A stretch of 64,000 nt of DNA from Holothuria scabra (GCA_037179385.1 CM074200.1:35591884-35655883), one strand, 5' to 3'. Shown: positions 33,734 to 46,149, counted from the first letter of the stretch. Numbers and translations: made by a program. Notes: generated by a model not told the origin, from the letters alone.

Positions 33734-35140
33734 ACGTGCTTTTACTGTAAGCGTGATGCAGTGATGTAGTAGAATTTGTCGTTACGTAGCCAATCTTGTC
33801 ATGAACTAGCCAAAAGGTCATGACCTAGAAGGTGACCTTCAACATAAAGTACAGCTAACACGAATCTCAATATAACGGATTAGTGCAATCACTCACAGGT
33901 CATGAAAAATACTACAAGTTCTAGTGTTATCAAATATGACTGTAAATACGTCTCACATCAGATATACCCTTAGTGAGAAATGTCCTCATTTCTACTTAAT
34001 CAATATAACCTTATAAGTATAAAAATATCAGAAAACTTTAACTTTTTCTTCAAAACTTAAACAACTCTTCAAATACTTCTCAACAAGCGAACAAGAATAA
34101 CATTTTAAATATTTACATGCATTTGGCTTTCTAAAGTGATAACCTGAACACCCTTCAAAAAGAATGTACTGTATATAAGTGAACATTGAACACCCACATG
34201 CATCTAGTAATAACAATTGTCTGAGAATACCTTCAAAACTGGTACCGTACTTTAATTACTCGGAAGTACAAATATGATTCACCCAAGGGCACACAATAGT
34301 GATCTACAAAGAAACACATAAATCTCTCTCCTGTATATAAATTTAAATGTTCGCTTTTAATTACTCAATTCATCGAGCCTCAACGTCAACTACTGAGCCT
34401 ATACATCTTGCCAAGTCATACTTCAGTTCACCCACAGCTTACACAACAATAGGTAACTATATCACCCAATACTTTTGCATTCTCAAAATTCATACCTTCT
34501 AAATCCACCTCAAAACTTTTACTCTCCAGTTACACTTATACTCTTCTAAAAACCCACTCATGGTATACATGCATGACCATTCTGAAACTACAACAAAAGC
34601 TTTCTCTCCACTGAGTAGGCCTACACCAATGTATCAACTCTTACATATCTTACATATAATATATAAAATGAATTGTGGATCATATACCCTTTGGTTGCCC
34701 CATAATAAAAACAACAAACGCTATCCTCGTCCATCACAGGTTTGTACCTAAAAGAGGGAGGACCGAGATGAAGCGGATAAGGGATCACTTAGCTATACCA
34801 TGGCTGATCAGACCATGGCTGCCCACCACAACTGGGAGAGAAGTAGGCCTGCTCCTTCTTTTCTTCCTCCTGAACGCAGCAGACCTTATAGCCTTCAAAC
34901 TCGACGTAAATTTACTTGATTAAAGAGCAAACGCTGTTATCTCCTGCCGTCGCTTTAAGGTGCGATCTAGTGATAGGAGCACAGTTAACCCCAACATAAT
35001 TAAATATTCAATCACAAAATTGCCACAGACAGGGAAAAAATCGTCCTTAATTGTATTTGCGTTGACTGGAACACTATTGTGACTGCGCCACCACCTCTTG
35101 TTTGCACGTTGTTGATTTAAATTACATGGTTACCTACACA
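33734..35140. other. Unassigned AT-rich DNA
   Basis: No exon, repeat family or signal recognised. Short frames such as 34675-34923 lack any domain. Confidence 0.4.
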
Positions 35141-35390
35141 GGCGGTTGATCGCGACAAGGACGTTACCAACTTTTAGCTGGCTGTTGAATACGCCGTTGT
35201 TAACCTCTTTTAGTACGCGGTTACTTCTGATCACGCCGCTGTTAACGAAATTTAGCACGTGGTTACTTAAAATTTTAACTTGGTTACCAAAATTTACTAC
35301 GCTGTTAATGATAATCACGCCGTTGTTAACTCAATGTACAACGCCGTTACTACCAATCACGCCGTTATTAACGAGATTTGGGTGAAACGT
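35141..35390. repeat. 42-bp minisatellite built of 24- and 18-bp halves
   Basis: Units alternate between an acgccgttgttaac-led 24-mer and an acgcggttact-led 18-mer (for example acgccgttactaccaatc), giving a 42-bp, 14-codon period for about five to six periods. Because 42 is a multiple of three and stops are avoided in one frame on each strand, both strands carry a repeat-derived open frame (35146-35385 +, 35130-35318 -). Neither looks like a protein gene. Confidence 0.75.
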
Positions 35391-35394
35391 GTTC

Positions 35395-35565
35395 CATACT
35401 CTCTGAGATCTAGGCTACCATGAAGCCACGAATTTATCCAATCAGCACAATTGACCTGAACCCTTGACCTACGCAGTTTAACCGTTAGCCTACCTAGTGG
35501 AACTTTATCAAAGGCCTTTGAAAAGTCAAGGTAAACGCCATAACTAAAAAACCAATCTAATTTGG
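35395..35565 (-). pseudogene. CR1/Rex1-like RT fragment
   Basis: The minus strand reads GVYLDFSKAFDKVPLGRL, then ADWINSWLHGS. It matches the element at 47620-50782 (VIYLDFQKAFDKVPLGRL, VDWIKSWLFGR). About 50 codons remain; the rest of the RT is absent. It abuts the 42-bp minisatellite. Confidence 0.8.
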
Positions 35566-35811
35566 ATTAATTTAAAGGAGTTCGGGAGGTACGACTGCTA
35601 CAGTGGTCTTTGGAGAGCTTACAATGACGAAGCTTTGGAAATATTTGGAGTAAGGCTATGTAAAGAAGGTTATAATATGTTAATATTTATTTAAATAATT
35701 CCCCCAAATTAAAAATTTGGGGATTATTTAAAGAACGTACCTATCCTTTATTCTAAATGATCTCCCGTCTGCTGGGAACCTAATCGACCCTCCATCTTTA
35801 ATTATATAGGA
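35566..35811. other. Unassigned DNA
   Basis: Includes a short palindrome aattcccccaaattaaaaatttggggatt at about 35698-35726. No gene. Confidence 0.35.
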
Positions 35812-35815
35812 TTAA

Positions 35816-36111
35816 AGGGCCAAACCTCTCACCCCAAACTATAATTTTTGTACGGGGTACCGAAATTCTCAATTAGCTCAGCTCTTTGACTGACAGCTAA
35901 TTCAAACAATGCAGAGTGCCAAAGCTTATATTACACAACATGAATGGTACTGAGAGTGTTTTGATTATATAAATTGAGTTTTTCTATACTCCTTTTGAAA
36001 CAAAAAACTGACATTCTGTCTGGATGACGATGAATTTCAGACAACTGTGGATGGGTCTTCAATAAGAAGGCTAGGAGAATTGGTACTGTTTGGGGTGGGA
36101 GAGCTGGGCCT
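35816..36111 (+). mobile_element. Best copy of the TTAA-flanked MITE
   Basis: TTAA (35812-35815), then agggccaaacctctcaccccaaac; right end gtttggggtgggagagctgggcct, then TTAA (36112-36115). The terminal inverted repeats are about 24 bases with a few mismatches. Length 296 bp, non-coding. Defines the family also seen at 881-1170, 8225-8509, 9842-10045, 10255-10351, 54043-54260 and 55970-56060. Confidence 0.8.
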
Positions 36112-36115
36112 TTAA

Positions 36116-36574
36116 CCCTTTGCCGTTGTTTGGTTCCTTTTGGACCCAGACGGGCGCGCGGCTGTCACCCAACTTTACTGTTTCACGCGGAGCTCGAAAC
36201 TGCGAGTAGCTACCCGAAAATTCGGTCACAACAACGAGAGAGACAATAGTTTAAGGTCACGGGGTCATTAGTCTACGGAAACTGATGAGGTGCGTGCTAC
36301 GTCCGCTTTTCCGCCCAATCCCGAGGCGCGCAAATATTCCCCGATTGGAGCACAACGTTAAAGGGTTTTAATCTAAAGTATTTGAACCACGGGGCTGTGC
36401 ACAAACGCAGAGACAGCGGCATCAGCAAATTTGGCCACAACAACGAGAGAGAGAATAGTTTAAGGTCACGGGGTCAATAGCCTACGGTAGCTGATGCGGG
36501 GCGTGCGACGTCTGCTTTTCCGCCCACTCCCGAGGCGCGCAAATATGCCTCGATTGGGGCACAACGGTAAAGGG
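36116..36574. mobile_element. Second TTAA-flanked MITE, abutting the first
   Basis: After the shared TTAA (36112-36115) the element opens ccctttgccgttgt; it closes acaacggtaaaggg (36561-36574), its reverse complement with one mismatch, followed by TTAA (36575-36578). Inside, 36211-36367 and 36428-36576 are direct copies about 217 bases apart (cacaacaacgagagaga.aatagtttaaggtcacggggtca, cccgaggcgcgcaaatat, gattgg.gcacaacg). The first inner copy also ends acaacgttaaaggg, so the element looks internally duplicated. Confidence 0.75.
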
Positions 36575-36578
36575 TTAA

Positions 36579-36959
36579 GGCTCCCGAAGACATTGGATTT
36601 TTCTGCAGATTGGCGGGTCGTTTTCTATTTGACCCTAAATTTTACTTTTCACACGGCAACTTTGCATCAATTTATGTGATACTTGACACTGCACAACGTG
36701 TTTTTTTTTTTTTTTTGAGGTCTTACAATGCCGTCTCACAATCTAATCCTGAGGGACCATTTTCCCCCTCTCCTGCAATCCTGATGGAGCCATTCCTACA
36801 TTCCTACTTGCGACCAGGGACGTCGACTTTATTTTTAAAATGAGGGGACATATGGCCTGATTTTTTTCTGTCCTGCTAAGGTGTCTACAGCGGTGTGGCT
36901 AGACATTTTTGCGGAAAGGAGAGGGTGTGGGAAAGCACTCAAATTTTACAACTTTTCAA
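36579..36959. other. Unassigned DNA
   Basis: A T(18) run at about 36703-36717 and short phrases only. Nothing recognised. Confidence 0.35.
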
Positions 36960-38110
36960 TAGTTAACACCGCTGTGCTGGGGACGTAATTTGCGGCGCTC
37001 GGAGCGGGATGAAATTTTTTTGCCCTTTTCAAATATTTGAAAATATGAAGCTTGTATTGCCGAAAAGTTGAACTCTGGGTTTCCTGAAAGGAAAATTGAA
37101 AAGTTGGGGATTATTTTGTATTTCCTATAGGCAAATTTGAGATTTAACGGCGACCAAAGATTGTTGTTGCTACATAATGTTATCCAAAGCCTTCGAAATG
37201 AGGCTCTCCGACGAAATTTTTTGAGTCAATTTGAAATGTTATGAGAAAATATATACATGAAAATAGCACTGTAGTTTCCGTTGTCACTTGATGATCTGGT
37301 GTCACATATAGCAAAGTTCCTATTATTTCAGTTCCAGAGCTCGAAAAGTTTACCAAACTAAAGGTATGAACGAGCACTTTTGCCTAAAAATTGCAATTTG
37401 CGGCTCGAAAAATTTTGCTTATATGAAACCAATAATGACGAATATGGAGCTTTTATTGGCAAGAATTTGGAATTTCGAAATTTTAGTAGTTGTCACAACC
37501 ACTGGTTTCACAAATGGCACATTTCCGAATTCTTCACTTTCCAGAGCCGCCTGTCCCCTGTAGCTACGCCGGGTGTCTAAGAGAAGGGGGGCCAGATTGA
37601 ATATGGTGCTATATGCTTCAGTGTTTTGAGTTACTAGGAAAACGCCAAAATATGGCCTTGAAAGTGAGGGTAATTACTTGAACGGACTACGGTTAAAGTA
37701 ATTAGAATCACGACGAAAATTGCGAAGGATTCGTGCAAAAGTTCTAACAGTTGGGAACCATTTGTAATAAACAGTAATAAAATAAATCTAGTAACTGATC
37801 AAATACACACTTCAACCTACAGACCTACTGCCGGAAAATCGCAGATCGAGTGGGGGTGGTACCTGCTTGTGCTACTAAGACACCGTTGCAGAGGCCTAAC
37901 AATGTAAGATTGTTGATACAAAAATCATTAAAATATTTCCTCTCGAACGACAACTCATCATACACTATCTACAGACAGAGGATGGAGGTGTAGCCTACCT
38001 CTAATTCCGGACTGAAGTCAGTCTCTTATATAGCAAACGTCAGTGGGATTTTACTTCTCAAGTAATGGTCTAAATATGATATGGTCGAATCGTTATGCGG
38101 TTTGAGTCAT
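36960..38110 (+). repeat. Long dispersed repeat; 3' half is copy 2 of the ~600-bp repeat
   Basis: 37541-38100 is collinear with 13695-14310. The 5' half (about 36980-37540) shares phrases with 43200-43860, such as gttgtcacttgatgatctggtgtc and aaatttgaaaagtt..gg.gattac. It probably represents one long decayed element. No coding signal. Confidence 0.6.
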
Positions 38111-39720
38111 TTTTTCATCACGTCCCGAAATTCTCTAAGGACACTCTGCTCATGCCACCGTCTGGCTACAAGAGGAGAAACACCTTTACCCTTTTATCTT
38201 CGCACAACGCAGGTCCGTCAACGAACAGGTCGGGGCAGACCCGAAACTGGGGGCAGTATAAGTAATGGTGATTGTCTCAGCTCAACTATTAGGGGGCAGC
38301 CGTGTGTAATTCAGTAGGAGAGTCATCTTACTAGCATGCTGGTATGGTGCACGCTGGTCCTGCCAAAGTTTGTCGGAGTAACTTTTGTCTTGTTTGTAAA
38401 AATTTCATAGAAATCAAGAAAATTTCAAAAATTGGCGACACACTTGGACAGTTTTGGAAAACGATCTTTCTACATGACTAACTTCACAGCCTCATGCAAC
38501 ACTTCCATGCTTATGCGACAGTTTGTCCAAATGCTGAAATATTAAGTTCGGGTGAAAGTTGCAAAAAGTCCTGGGAGGTTACCAATCGCCAGAAAACACC
38601 GGCACGCAGGATGTACAGGCAGAGAACTGTTATTAAGACCAATAACAGCTCCTTGGTACAAGTATACATATCGTTTTGCATGTACATGCCCAAAACATAC
38701 ATAAATATAGATAGATATATTGCCAGCCAAAAATTCTGCAGTAAAATTATTTCTTCAGGTAAATTTCTGATCAATTTGCAGTTGACTGATTTCTTATTGC
38801 CAACGGAAGATGTTACACTTTGTGCATCAATTTATTTTTCCCCCTAAAAAACTTGAAAAAGTGAAGAAAAAGTTCACAAAAGACCACATATCCAAATTAA
38901 AGTTGAGACTGCCCACGTCTGCTCTAATCAGCTCTAATTCTGTCTTTCAGCATCCTTTGAACTGTATGGCCCCTATTTTTTTTAAATAAGATCTTACTAT
39001 ACACACGTGTTACAATTGTTTTCAAATTCAGGCAGGGTAGAGGCAGACCTTTTACTTTGCAACAGAACTAAGATCTCGACCCTTGGTCAAGTACGCAGTA
39101 TCTGCAGCGAAACGGTTCCATACTCAGTAATGCTCCAGCAACTTCAGTTGTAAACTGAGCGACTTATAATGAAGGGAGTTCTATCTATTCAAGAACGTGT
39201 GTCATGCTACTATCCCAATGAAGTTAACCACGAACGATAGTAGGCCCACCTTGTCTGGCTCCCTTGACGGCTCGATGGGCCCGTCGGACTGAGTAAGGCA
39301 CTGAGTACCCGTCCGAACGTTTAAGTATTAGAGAGAACCAAGTCTGCACACGCATGTCCACGGGAATGGTAAATATAGTCGGTTTATAGCCTTAATGAAA
39401 ACTAAACCATGGTGCAATATCTTTTCTGTGAAGCATCGCCAACTTGCCAATACTAAAATAAACTGTTGGTCAATAAAATCGTTGGCTATGCACACAGGTA
39501 CGGCGGGTCAGCGACAATAGCATCATGATATTAATGCAAAAAGAGCATGAAGTTCAAAGACAGCTTCATAGGCAAACTACCATATTGGTTTTGACAGTGG
39601 CAACGAATAGCAGCAAAATATCCAATGTGTATCTGTGGGTATGCATTATTTATCTTCCTACTTATTCTTCTTTTTAGTCAGAATAGCACTATATTCCATT
39701 TCATTTATTCGTTTTTGACA
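38111..39720. other. Unassigned DNA
   Basis: Open frames at 38494-38847 and opposite it have no recognisable domain. No repeat family identified. Confidence 0.4.
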
Positions 39721-39723
39721 TCA

Positions 39724-39730
39724 TTATATA

Positions 39731-39761
<31 letters not shown>

Positions 39762-39788
39762 CATATATATACATATATATATATATAC

Positions 39789-39880
<92 letters not shown>
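39724..39880. repeat. Long (AT)n / ATATAC microsatellite
   Basis: About 155 bases of nearly pure AT dinucleotide with scattered atac. Frames reading poly-(Tyr-Ile) on both strands are artefacts. Such tracts can extrude cruciforms and vary in length. Confidence 0.95.
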
Positions 39881-39882
<2 letters not shown>

Positions 39883-40230
39883 ATGACGGAGAAACTTTAA
39901 AACAACGGTGCTACAGAATTGAAAGGCTGGATCTCCGAGGAGATACAAATAGCGGAAGGCTAGAATTTAGATAAATTAAACAGCCAAAAGGTTTGAAGTA
40001 GAGCTTTCGAGGAATACTACCTCTTTGTCAATACTTGGTCAGAGAATGACAAGGAGTGAGAAATTTTGGAAGCTTTTAAAGGTGTTGACAATGGTCTCAC
40101 CTCTATTGTGACAGGATAATCCTTCTTAAGGCAATTGAGCAGGTTGATTGACCGGGAGGGTCTGATCGGATTACTCGGGTGTAACCCATCAACAATAGGA
40201 AAATCCTCTTCAAAGTAATTAGAGAAATTG

Positions 40231-40231
40231 T

Positions 40232-40286
<55 letters not shown>

Positions 40287-40303
40287 ACATATATATATAT
40301 GTA
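40231..40303. repeat. Second (AT)n microsatellite
   Basis: tatatat with two ttta interruptions. The open frames crossing it (40017-40361, 40103-40354, minus) are repeat artefacts. Confidence 0.95.
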
Positions 40304-41345
40304 ATAAATAATAATATATAAAATAAAATATGTATAAAAACACATTAATGTCAAGAGGCATAAATGCAGTCAGTCTTCAATTCTTAAAGCGGAAGAGCAA
40401 TTACCCCAACTTAAAGTGTGGAAGACTATCCTGTTTAATCATTGGCTTTTTGGAGTTATTTCACAATACCTTTTCTCCTCAAATATGAATTTTTTTAGGG
40501 AAAATGCTTGCTTTACATTGAATATGCAATATTGAAGTCCAAAAATGTCATAAAAGATAATTTGAAGAGAAATATGAGGAAAATTGTAAGATTTAGCTGT
40601 TGCTTCAAAATAAGTTTATATGATGCAAATGATGCAAATTATTGTACTTATATCGTTATAAGATGCAAATGTCAACGCTCTTAAGTGGACAATTATCTTT
40701 TTCACATTAACGACACATTTTCTGAAAAGGTACAATAAATGAAATAAAAGTTTGGGGTAACTGTTCTTAGGCTTTAATGATGTGAAGGAGGTAGAAAAAC
40801 AAAAAATTCTTTAGGTTTGGTGGTAAAGTGCTCTATTATCCATGAGAGAGAAAATATATAGAAACAAAACCTTGACAAGATACTCCACTTACACCTCTCC
40901 TCCCAACCCCCTACCATGACACCCACGACACACTGCGCTATCAAAGCTCATATATTAAGCCGTGATTTAGAGTATACAAGCTCACTCTCACCCAATCTGA
41001 TAACAACAATACAGGCGTGGTTCTAGACATGTTTTTATGCCGGGGAGCTAAGAAGGGCATTGGAACAGGATACAAATTTTCTGAATATGAGAATCGGCAA
41101 TTCATGGCTGAAGACCACGCATGATACGGAAATTCTTTTATTAGGAAGAAGGTATACTGAGAACCTACAAGCAATTGGTTCTGTTCATTTTTTTTTTTTT
41201 TGGGGGGGGGGGGTAACGTCTGCCCTCTGCTGTACAAGTGATTCAAAGAAACTGCTATATAAAAACGTTTCATTTTCGACTTGAAATAAATGACTAGTTC
41301 GTCGACTCGACTTTATACGTAGGCTACAGGAATAGCATAGGCGTT
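40304..41345. other. Unassigned DNA
   Basis: T(12)G(10) run at 41190-41212. No gene recognised. Confidence 0.4.
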
Positions 41346-43870
41346 CAGGAGCATTTCAGTTTGAGGCAGACGTTTTTGCCCGGAAAATGCAATCCTGGCA
41401 GAAAGACTATCTAAGCGGAGCGCCACCATTAGTAGGCGCGGAGCGTACAGAAATATATAATATAATATTATAATGATAGTTGGGATGAACGAAAATGATC
41501 TTTTTTCAGCCCTCTAAGTAGAATCCGGGCAATCGCTATTTTGAGTTTTCATTTGCTATAAAATGTTCACTTCAAACTTAATTAGCAAACTGAAAAGACA
41601 AGTGACAAGAAAGTTACTAAAATTTTCTTTTGCCCGCAAAATGCAATTCTGTCGGAAAGGCTAAGTAAGCCATTGGTTGGCACGAAGCGTACAGATAATT
41701 TTGAACAATGAAAACTCCTCAGGTGGCAAGAATATAGGCATTTCCTAACCGGGGTTGTCAGTAGAATCTATAAACAGTGGTTATTTTGAGCTTTCGTTTG
41801 CAGTAATAGAAAAAAATCAAGCAACTTTTTCAGTACGGATTATTACATAAAATGTACCACTAGCGTTGGATGAAATTGTCTTGTCTTTTCCGGGAATCAA
41901 AAAATGGAAAGGAAAATTGTCACATTATGGGGAGTTCTTCAAATGAATTAATTTTTCTACAGCCCTCACGATCCTCTGGCAAAGGGCCGCTCGGTGAAAC
42001 CAAACTTGAAACTGCTTCCCGAAGAAGCTATTACGTCCACTGAAGGACAATACTTAACGACCAACCTCACAGCCTTCAGACCATTTATATCATTGATCTG
42101 TCATGTATGGCTCCATTCTAGACTGAAAGAAAAGAACAGATACTACACATGACCTTATCCAAAGGGCCGAGGGCTTATGTTATGGACTGAAAAAACACGA
42201 TTTCAATAACCGTTGCCCAAATTCAGTTGTAGGGGAAGGACAGATGGCAAATTATTGGTCACTGCCCCTTAAAATCCCCCTGTCTGTCCCTCAAATTAAT
42301 TTGGCAATTGAAAACGTCGCATGGATTTTTCAACCTCCCCCCAAATATTTTGCCCTTTCGGGCAAAAGTTCGTATGGAATGGAGCTGGGGTAAAATTTAT
42401 TTCAAGCTGCTCCCATGTGTCGCAAATGATTGTTGTGATCTTGATTTTCCATGAAAATTTTACCTTGCGTTTTCTGTTTATCGGGCAAAGATTTGCAAGT
42501 ATTCAAGTAATCCGCCATTTCGGGCAAAAATATTGCACAAAATTTAAATGAAGGCTGAAGAATTATAGTTTCTTTTAAAACAACCTGCTTCCCCTGGCGC
42601 TGCACTGGGCTTGCCAATTGTGTTGCGATTTATTTATCGCTTAGTTTGATTTGTATAAATATTTTGATAAATACGTTGCCCATGTTGCGGTACCTTTTCA
42701 TTTTTCGGGAAAATGTTTGAAAGAGTTCGGATATTCGACCATTTTGGGCATAGTGTTGAGTAAGACTGTGAAGTAACACTCACCACATAATAGCCTTTTG
42801 CCCTGCCCCAATCTGTACCTAGTTTTTGTAATCTTGTTGATATAGTCATGACAATTTTACCTGTTTACCGCGAAGAAGTTTTTAATCCTTTTTCGAGCAT
42901 ATATCTTTTAAAGATTTCGGGCACGCTTAGCAGTTTTTTGAAAAAATCATGCAATTTTCCTTTTAATTTCAGGTGGCTACCTAAATTTTTCCAAAATTCC
43001 TGTCCAGATTTTGTATTTTGCGGAAATACGAAGGGATGCAATCTTTCCCCCTTTCTCCCCCTTTCTCCCCCTCGTTCGCCTATGCAGGTATATACATTAA
43101 CACTATCCAGGCTGTCACTTACGGCTGTGTCCCCAGCTTTATATGTAACCAGGGGCGTAGCTAGACTTCTTCAAGCCGTGATGGTGGTCAACCAAAATTT
43201 TCCGAATTTGTTTAAAGTGTGAAAATTACTGTAGCAGGAAGTTCACTGCGACGTGCAAAATGCGATAATTTTTTTACTGTTTTAAACAAAGTTTTGAAAA
43301 TATGTGGCATTCATTGCGAAAAAATGAGTGATTCTTAGTTTTCTGTAGAGAAATTTGAAAAGTTTGCGGCGATTACTGCAGAATCGCACTTCTTATAAGA
43401 AAATCCGCCAATGTATATTGTTATCTAAGTCTGCGAAACGAGACTCACCCGCTACTTTTAAAATTTTTCAAAACTTCTTGCCCTTTGTATGAAAATACCT
43501 CAAAATCAAGAGTTTATTTAAAAAAACTCTATATTAAATAGAATATAGGAAAACATCACTCTGCGTTGTCACTTGATGCTCTGCCACATGATGGCAGCTT
43601 TCCATTTTTTCTGCCTTTAAGACAGAAAAAGGAAAACCCAGTCTGAAAGGTAATATTGAAGAGAGAGTTTGAACTTTCATGAAAGGAAAGTGCTGTTTTC
43701 CCATTTTCTTATCTGAAATTCCAAATCCCATATGGTTGACTAGTGTTTCTTGATGATGATCCGGTGTCCCATGGGTTTCCAGGCATAGGGTAAAATTCCG
43801 ATTTTACATATTCAGCTTTGAAAAATTTCGGAAACAGATTTACATTGAAAGGTCAGAAGTAGTCACCCCA
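41346..43870 (+). repeat. Decayed repeats with gcccg.aaaatgcaat and tttcgggcaaaa phrases
   Basis: 41360-41450 and 41630-41705 are diverged copies about 270 bases apart (tttgcccg.aaaatgcaat.ctg, ggaaag.cta, ggagcg/gaagcgtacag). 42480-42545 and 42702-42762 are another pair sharing tttcggg..aaatttg and ttcgg.cat. 43200-43860 resembles 36980-37540. No intact element and no gene. Confidence 0.5.
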
Positions 43871-44139
43871 ACAGTCCACTTGAAGTAGGGTAGCAGACTG
43901 TCCTGTTTTGTTACTTACGGTTCTCCCGACTCTGCCAAAGAGTCGTTCGGCAAATTTGAAAATTAAACTATAAACTGCTTTGCGAAGAAGGTATACGGCT
44001 TGAGAGTCATGCGACGGTATTTAATTTTATCCTCAGATGTAAAATTTACTAGAAGCTACTGCTTGGTTTACCGAATAGCCTACTTTGAATATGCAATAGT
44101 GAATTCCTAAAATATTATGACAGATACTGCTAGGCAAGC

Positions 44140-44670
44140 GTGACGACGCCAGCGCCCCCCCCCCCTCCCGTCGGGGAAGGTCGGCGATTTCGTCGAAGAG
44201 GCCTAAAAATAATTAAAAATAATAATAAAAAAAAACACAAGGAATGAAGTTACCGACTGGATGGGTGATCTTGAACATATTTTTTTGTTTTGTAATGCTA
44301 TTTCAATACGTCATATCGGAATCGATTTTCAGTCACTTCCGTACCTCCGTTATACCTCATTTGTACCTTGTCCTATCTCCTCCCCCAATGGGGAATGACG
44401 GCAATTTCCTTCGGGGAGGCCTAAAAATGAAAGTAAAGGATTGAAGTTACTGGAAAGATGATTTTGTTTTCTTTATGAACTAATTTTTTCTTTTGTAACG
44501 CTATTTTAATGCATATCTGAATCTGTTTTAATCACTTCTTACTAGCACTGCTATCCCTCATCCCATCTTCAGTCCTCAAGATCGTGTCCCCGTCGGGGAA
44601 GGCTGCCCTTCCCGTGAAGGCTGCCTTCCCCTGTTATTGAGAAAATCCAATTTCGTCGGGGAGCCTTCGT
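44140..44670 (+). repeat. ~215-220 bp tandem repeat, about 2.5 copies
   Basis: The phrase ccgtcggggaagg..ggc.atttcgtcg..gaggcctaaaaat recurs at about 44166, 44385 and 44590, with shared downstream text gattgaagttac, tttttgttttgtaa.gctatttc/taat and atctgaatc..tttt.atcacttc. The last copy is truncated and rearranged. Confidence 0.7.
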
Positions 44671-45407
44671 ATAGATGTCCACGATTAAATGATAAAAGAT
44701 GCGGGTCTGATAAACTTCAGTCATCCGGACGATCTTTATTTTGCTCACTAGAAGACAATATTCTTCAAGGAAACTCACAATTCCGAAAGTTTTCCATAGA
44801 AAAATAGACGAGAGGTTATTCATGTGTATGCGGTGCCCATGCAATGGTCTGCCATCTGGCCTGCCCCAACAGCCGAATTCTAAAAACGGTAAAGAAAATC
44901 GGACAGGCCGTTTCAGATAGGTCTACACATAATGATAAACAGTAGTGTGAGAATGTCTCCCAGTAAGTCTCACTAAAAATTCATTTGAAGCTACCTTGTA
45001 AGGTGACCTGTTTTCAAAAATTCAAATACGTTGGAAGTAAAATCATTTATGATCTATGGATGGTTATGGATAGGACGTACACGTTACATGCTATGTCCAT
45101 AAGTCCGTGGAAATCAGACATTCACGGCTTTTCCGGGAAGCATGGCGCACGGGCTATAAATAAACCACTGACGTCACGCCACTAACTAGACACCATGGGA
45201 TATCATTTGTCCTGTCCCGATATCAGAATTTTTTTAGCAATCTGAATCATGGTAATGTCCTTGGGGTACTTTTTCCTTTGCTAGGCCTAACGGCAATTGG
45301 CCGGTTGGGTGAAATTCTAGAAGTGCGTATGTACTCAGTGAAAACAAGTATTTTTAGGAAAAACTTGAACTAAAGTCACTGACGTCAGTTTAATTGGAAA
45401 TCGTACT
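44671..45407. other. Unassigned DNA
   Basis: No exon or repeat recognised. Confidence 0.35.
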
Positions 45408-45640
45408 ATAGACGAATCCGATTTCACTTTTAGTGAGTGTAGGCCGCCATTAGTGGGGACCATCAGCCTTAAATCGTCTTTATTTATTGTTTACATGAAT
45501 TTCAAACCCTCATATTTAATGAAATTGTAGAATTCAAGATAAAAATTAGTGTACAACCATCCATGATAGAGGTAAGCAAGAAAATCGAAAGATTTAAATT
45601 TGACCGACCCCAGTTATGGCCGACTGAAATCAGACCATCG
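45408..45640 (-). repeat. Dispersed repeat, copy 3 of 3 (reverse orientation)
   Basis: Reverse complement of the 26680-26955 type: agtgagtgtaggccgccattagtgggg, ccatcagccttaaatcgtctt, catgaatttcaaaccctcatattt, agtgtacaaccatccatgata and ccgaccccagttatggccgact. Confidence 0.7.
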
Positions 45641-45884
45641 CTTGTTCCTGTCCGGATTCGTGTATAGGAGATCGTTTGTTTACCTTCCACCTCGATACAA
45701 TGTGTATCCGCAGAGGACCGAAGGATCGGGTTCCGGGAATTTGTTATGTATGCACGTCACATTCAACCAGAAACGCAATATTTCCTGTGCCATCATTTTT
45801 CTACCCATTTTTCTAATAGGTCTTGCGGAAGACAGTATAGTTTTAGTCTGTATTTAACCTAACGCAATAAGTTAAACGCTGTTG

Positions 45885-46040
45885 AGGTTGCAGGTACAAG
45901 TACAACTGTTGTGTTACACTTACAGGTACAAGTACAACTGAGGTAACGTCGTTAGGCCTAACGAGTAGCCTAACGTTAATTAGGCTAGTAATAGTAGCTA
46001 ACGTTAGAACTTAGCCTAGGCTAACGTTAGGCCTAACGAA
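45885..46040. repeat. Cluster of short perfect palindromes and an 18-bp direct repeat
   Basis: gttaggcctaac occurs at 45951-45962 and 46026-46037; taacgtta and cctagg variants lie between. caggtacaagtacaactg is repeated at about 45891-45908 and 45924-45941. Function unknown. Confidence 0.6.
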
Positions 46041-46149
46041 AGTTACAATATGACAGTTGGCGTAGCGTTAGGTCTAATCTGTAGTGAACTCAGAAAAGTA
46101 AACGGAACTAGGCATGGATTTGTGATGATTGGCCTTGGGAGTTCTGGTA

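Noticed and set aside
39625..40361. Open frames of poly-Tyr-Ile on both strands
   Set aside because: They are translations of (AT)n microsatellites.
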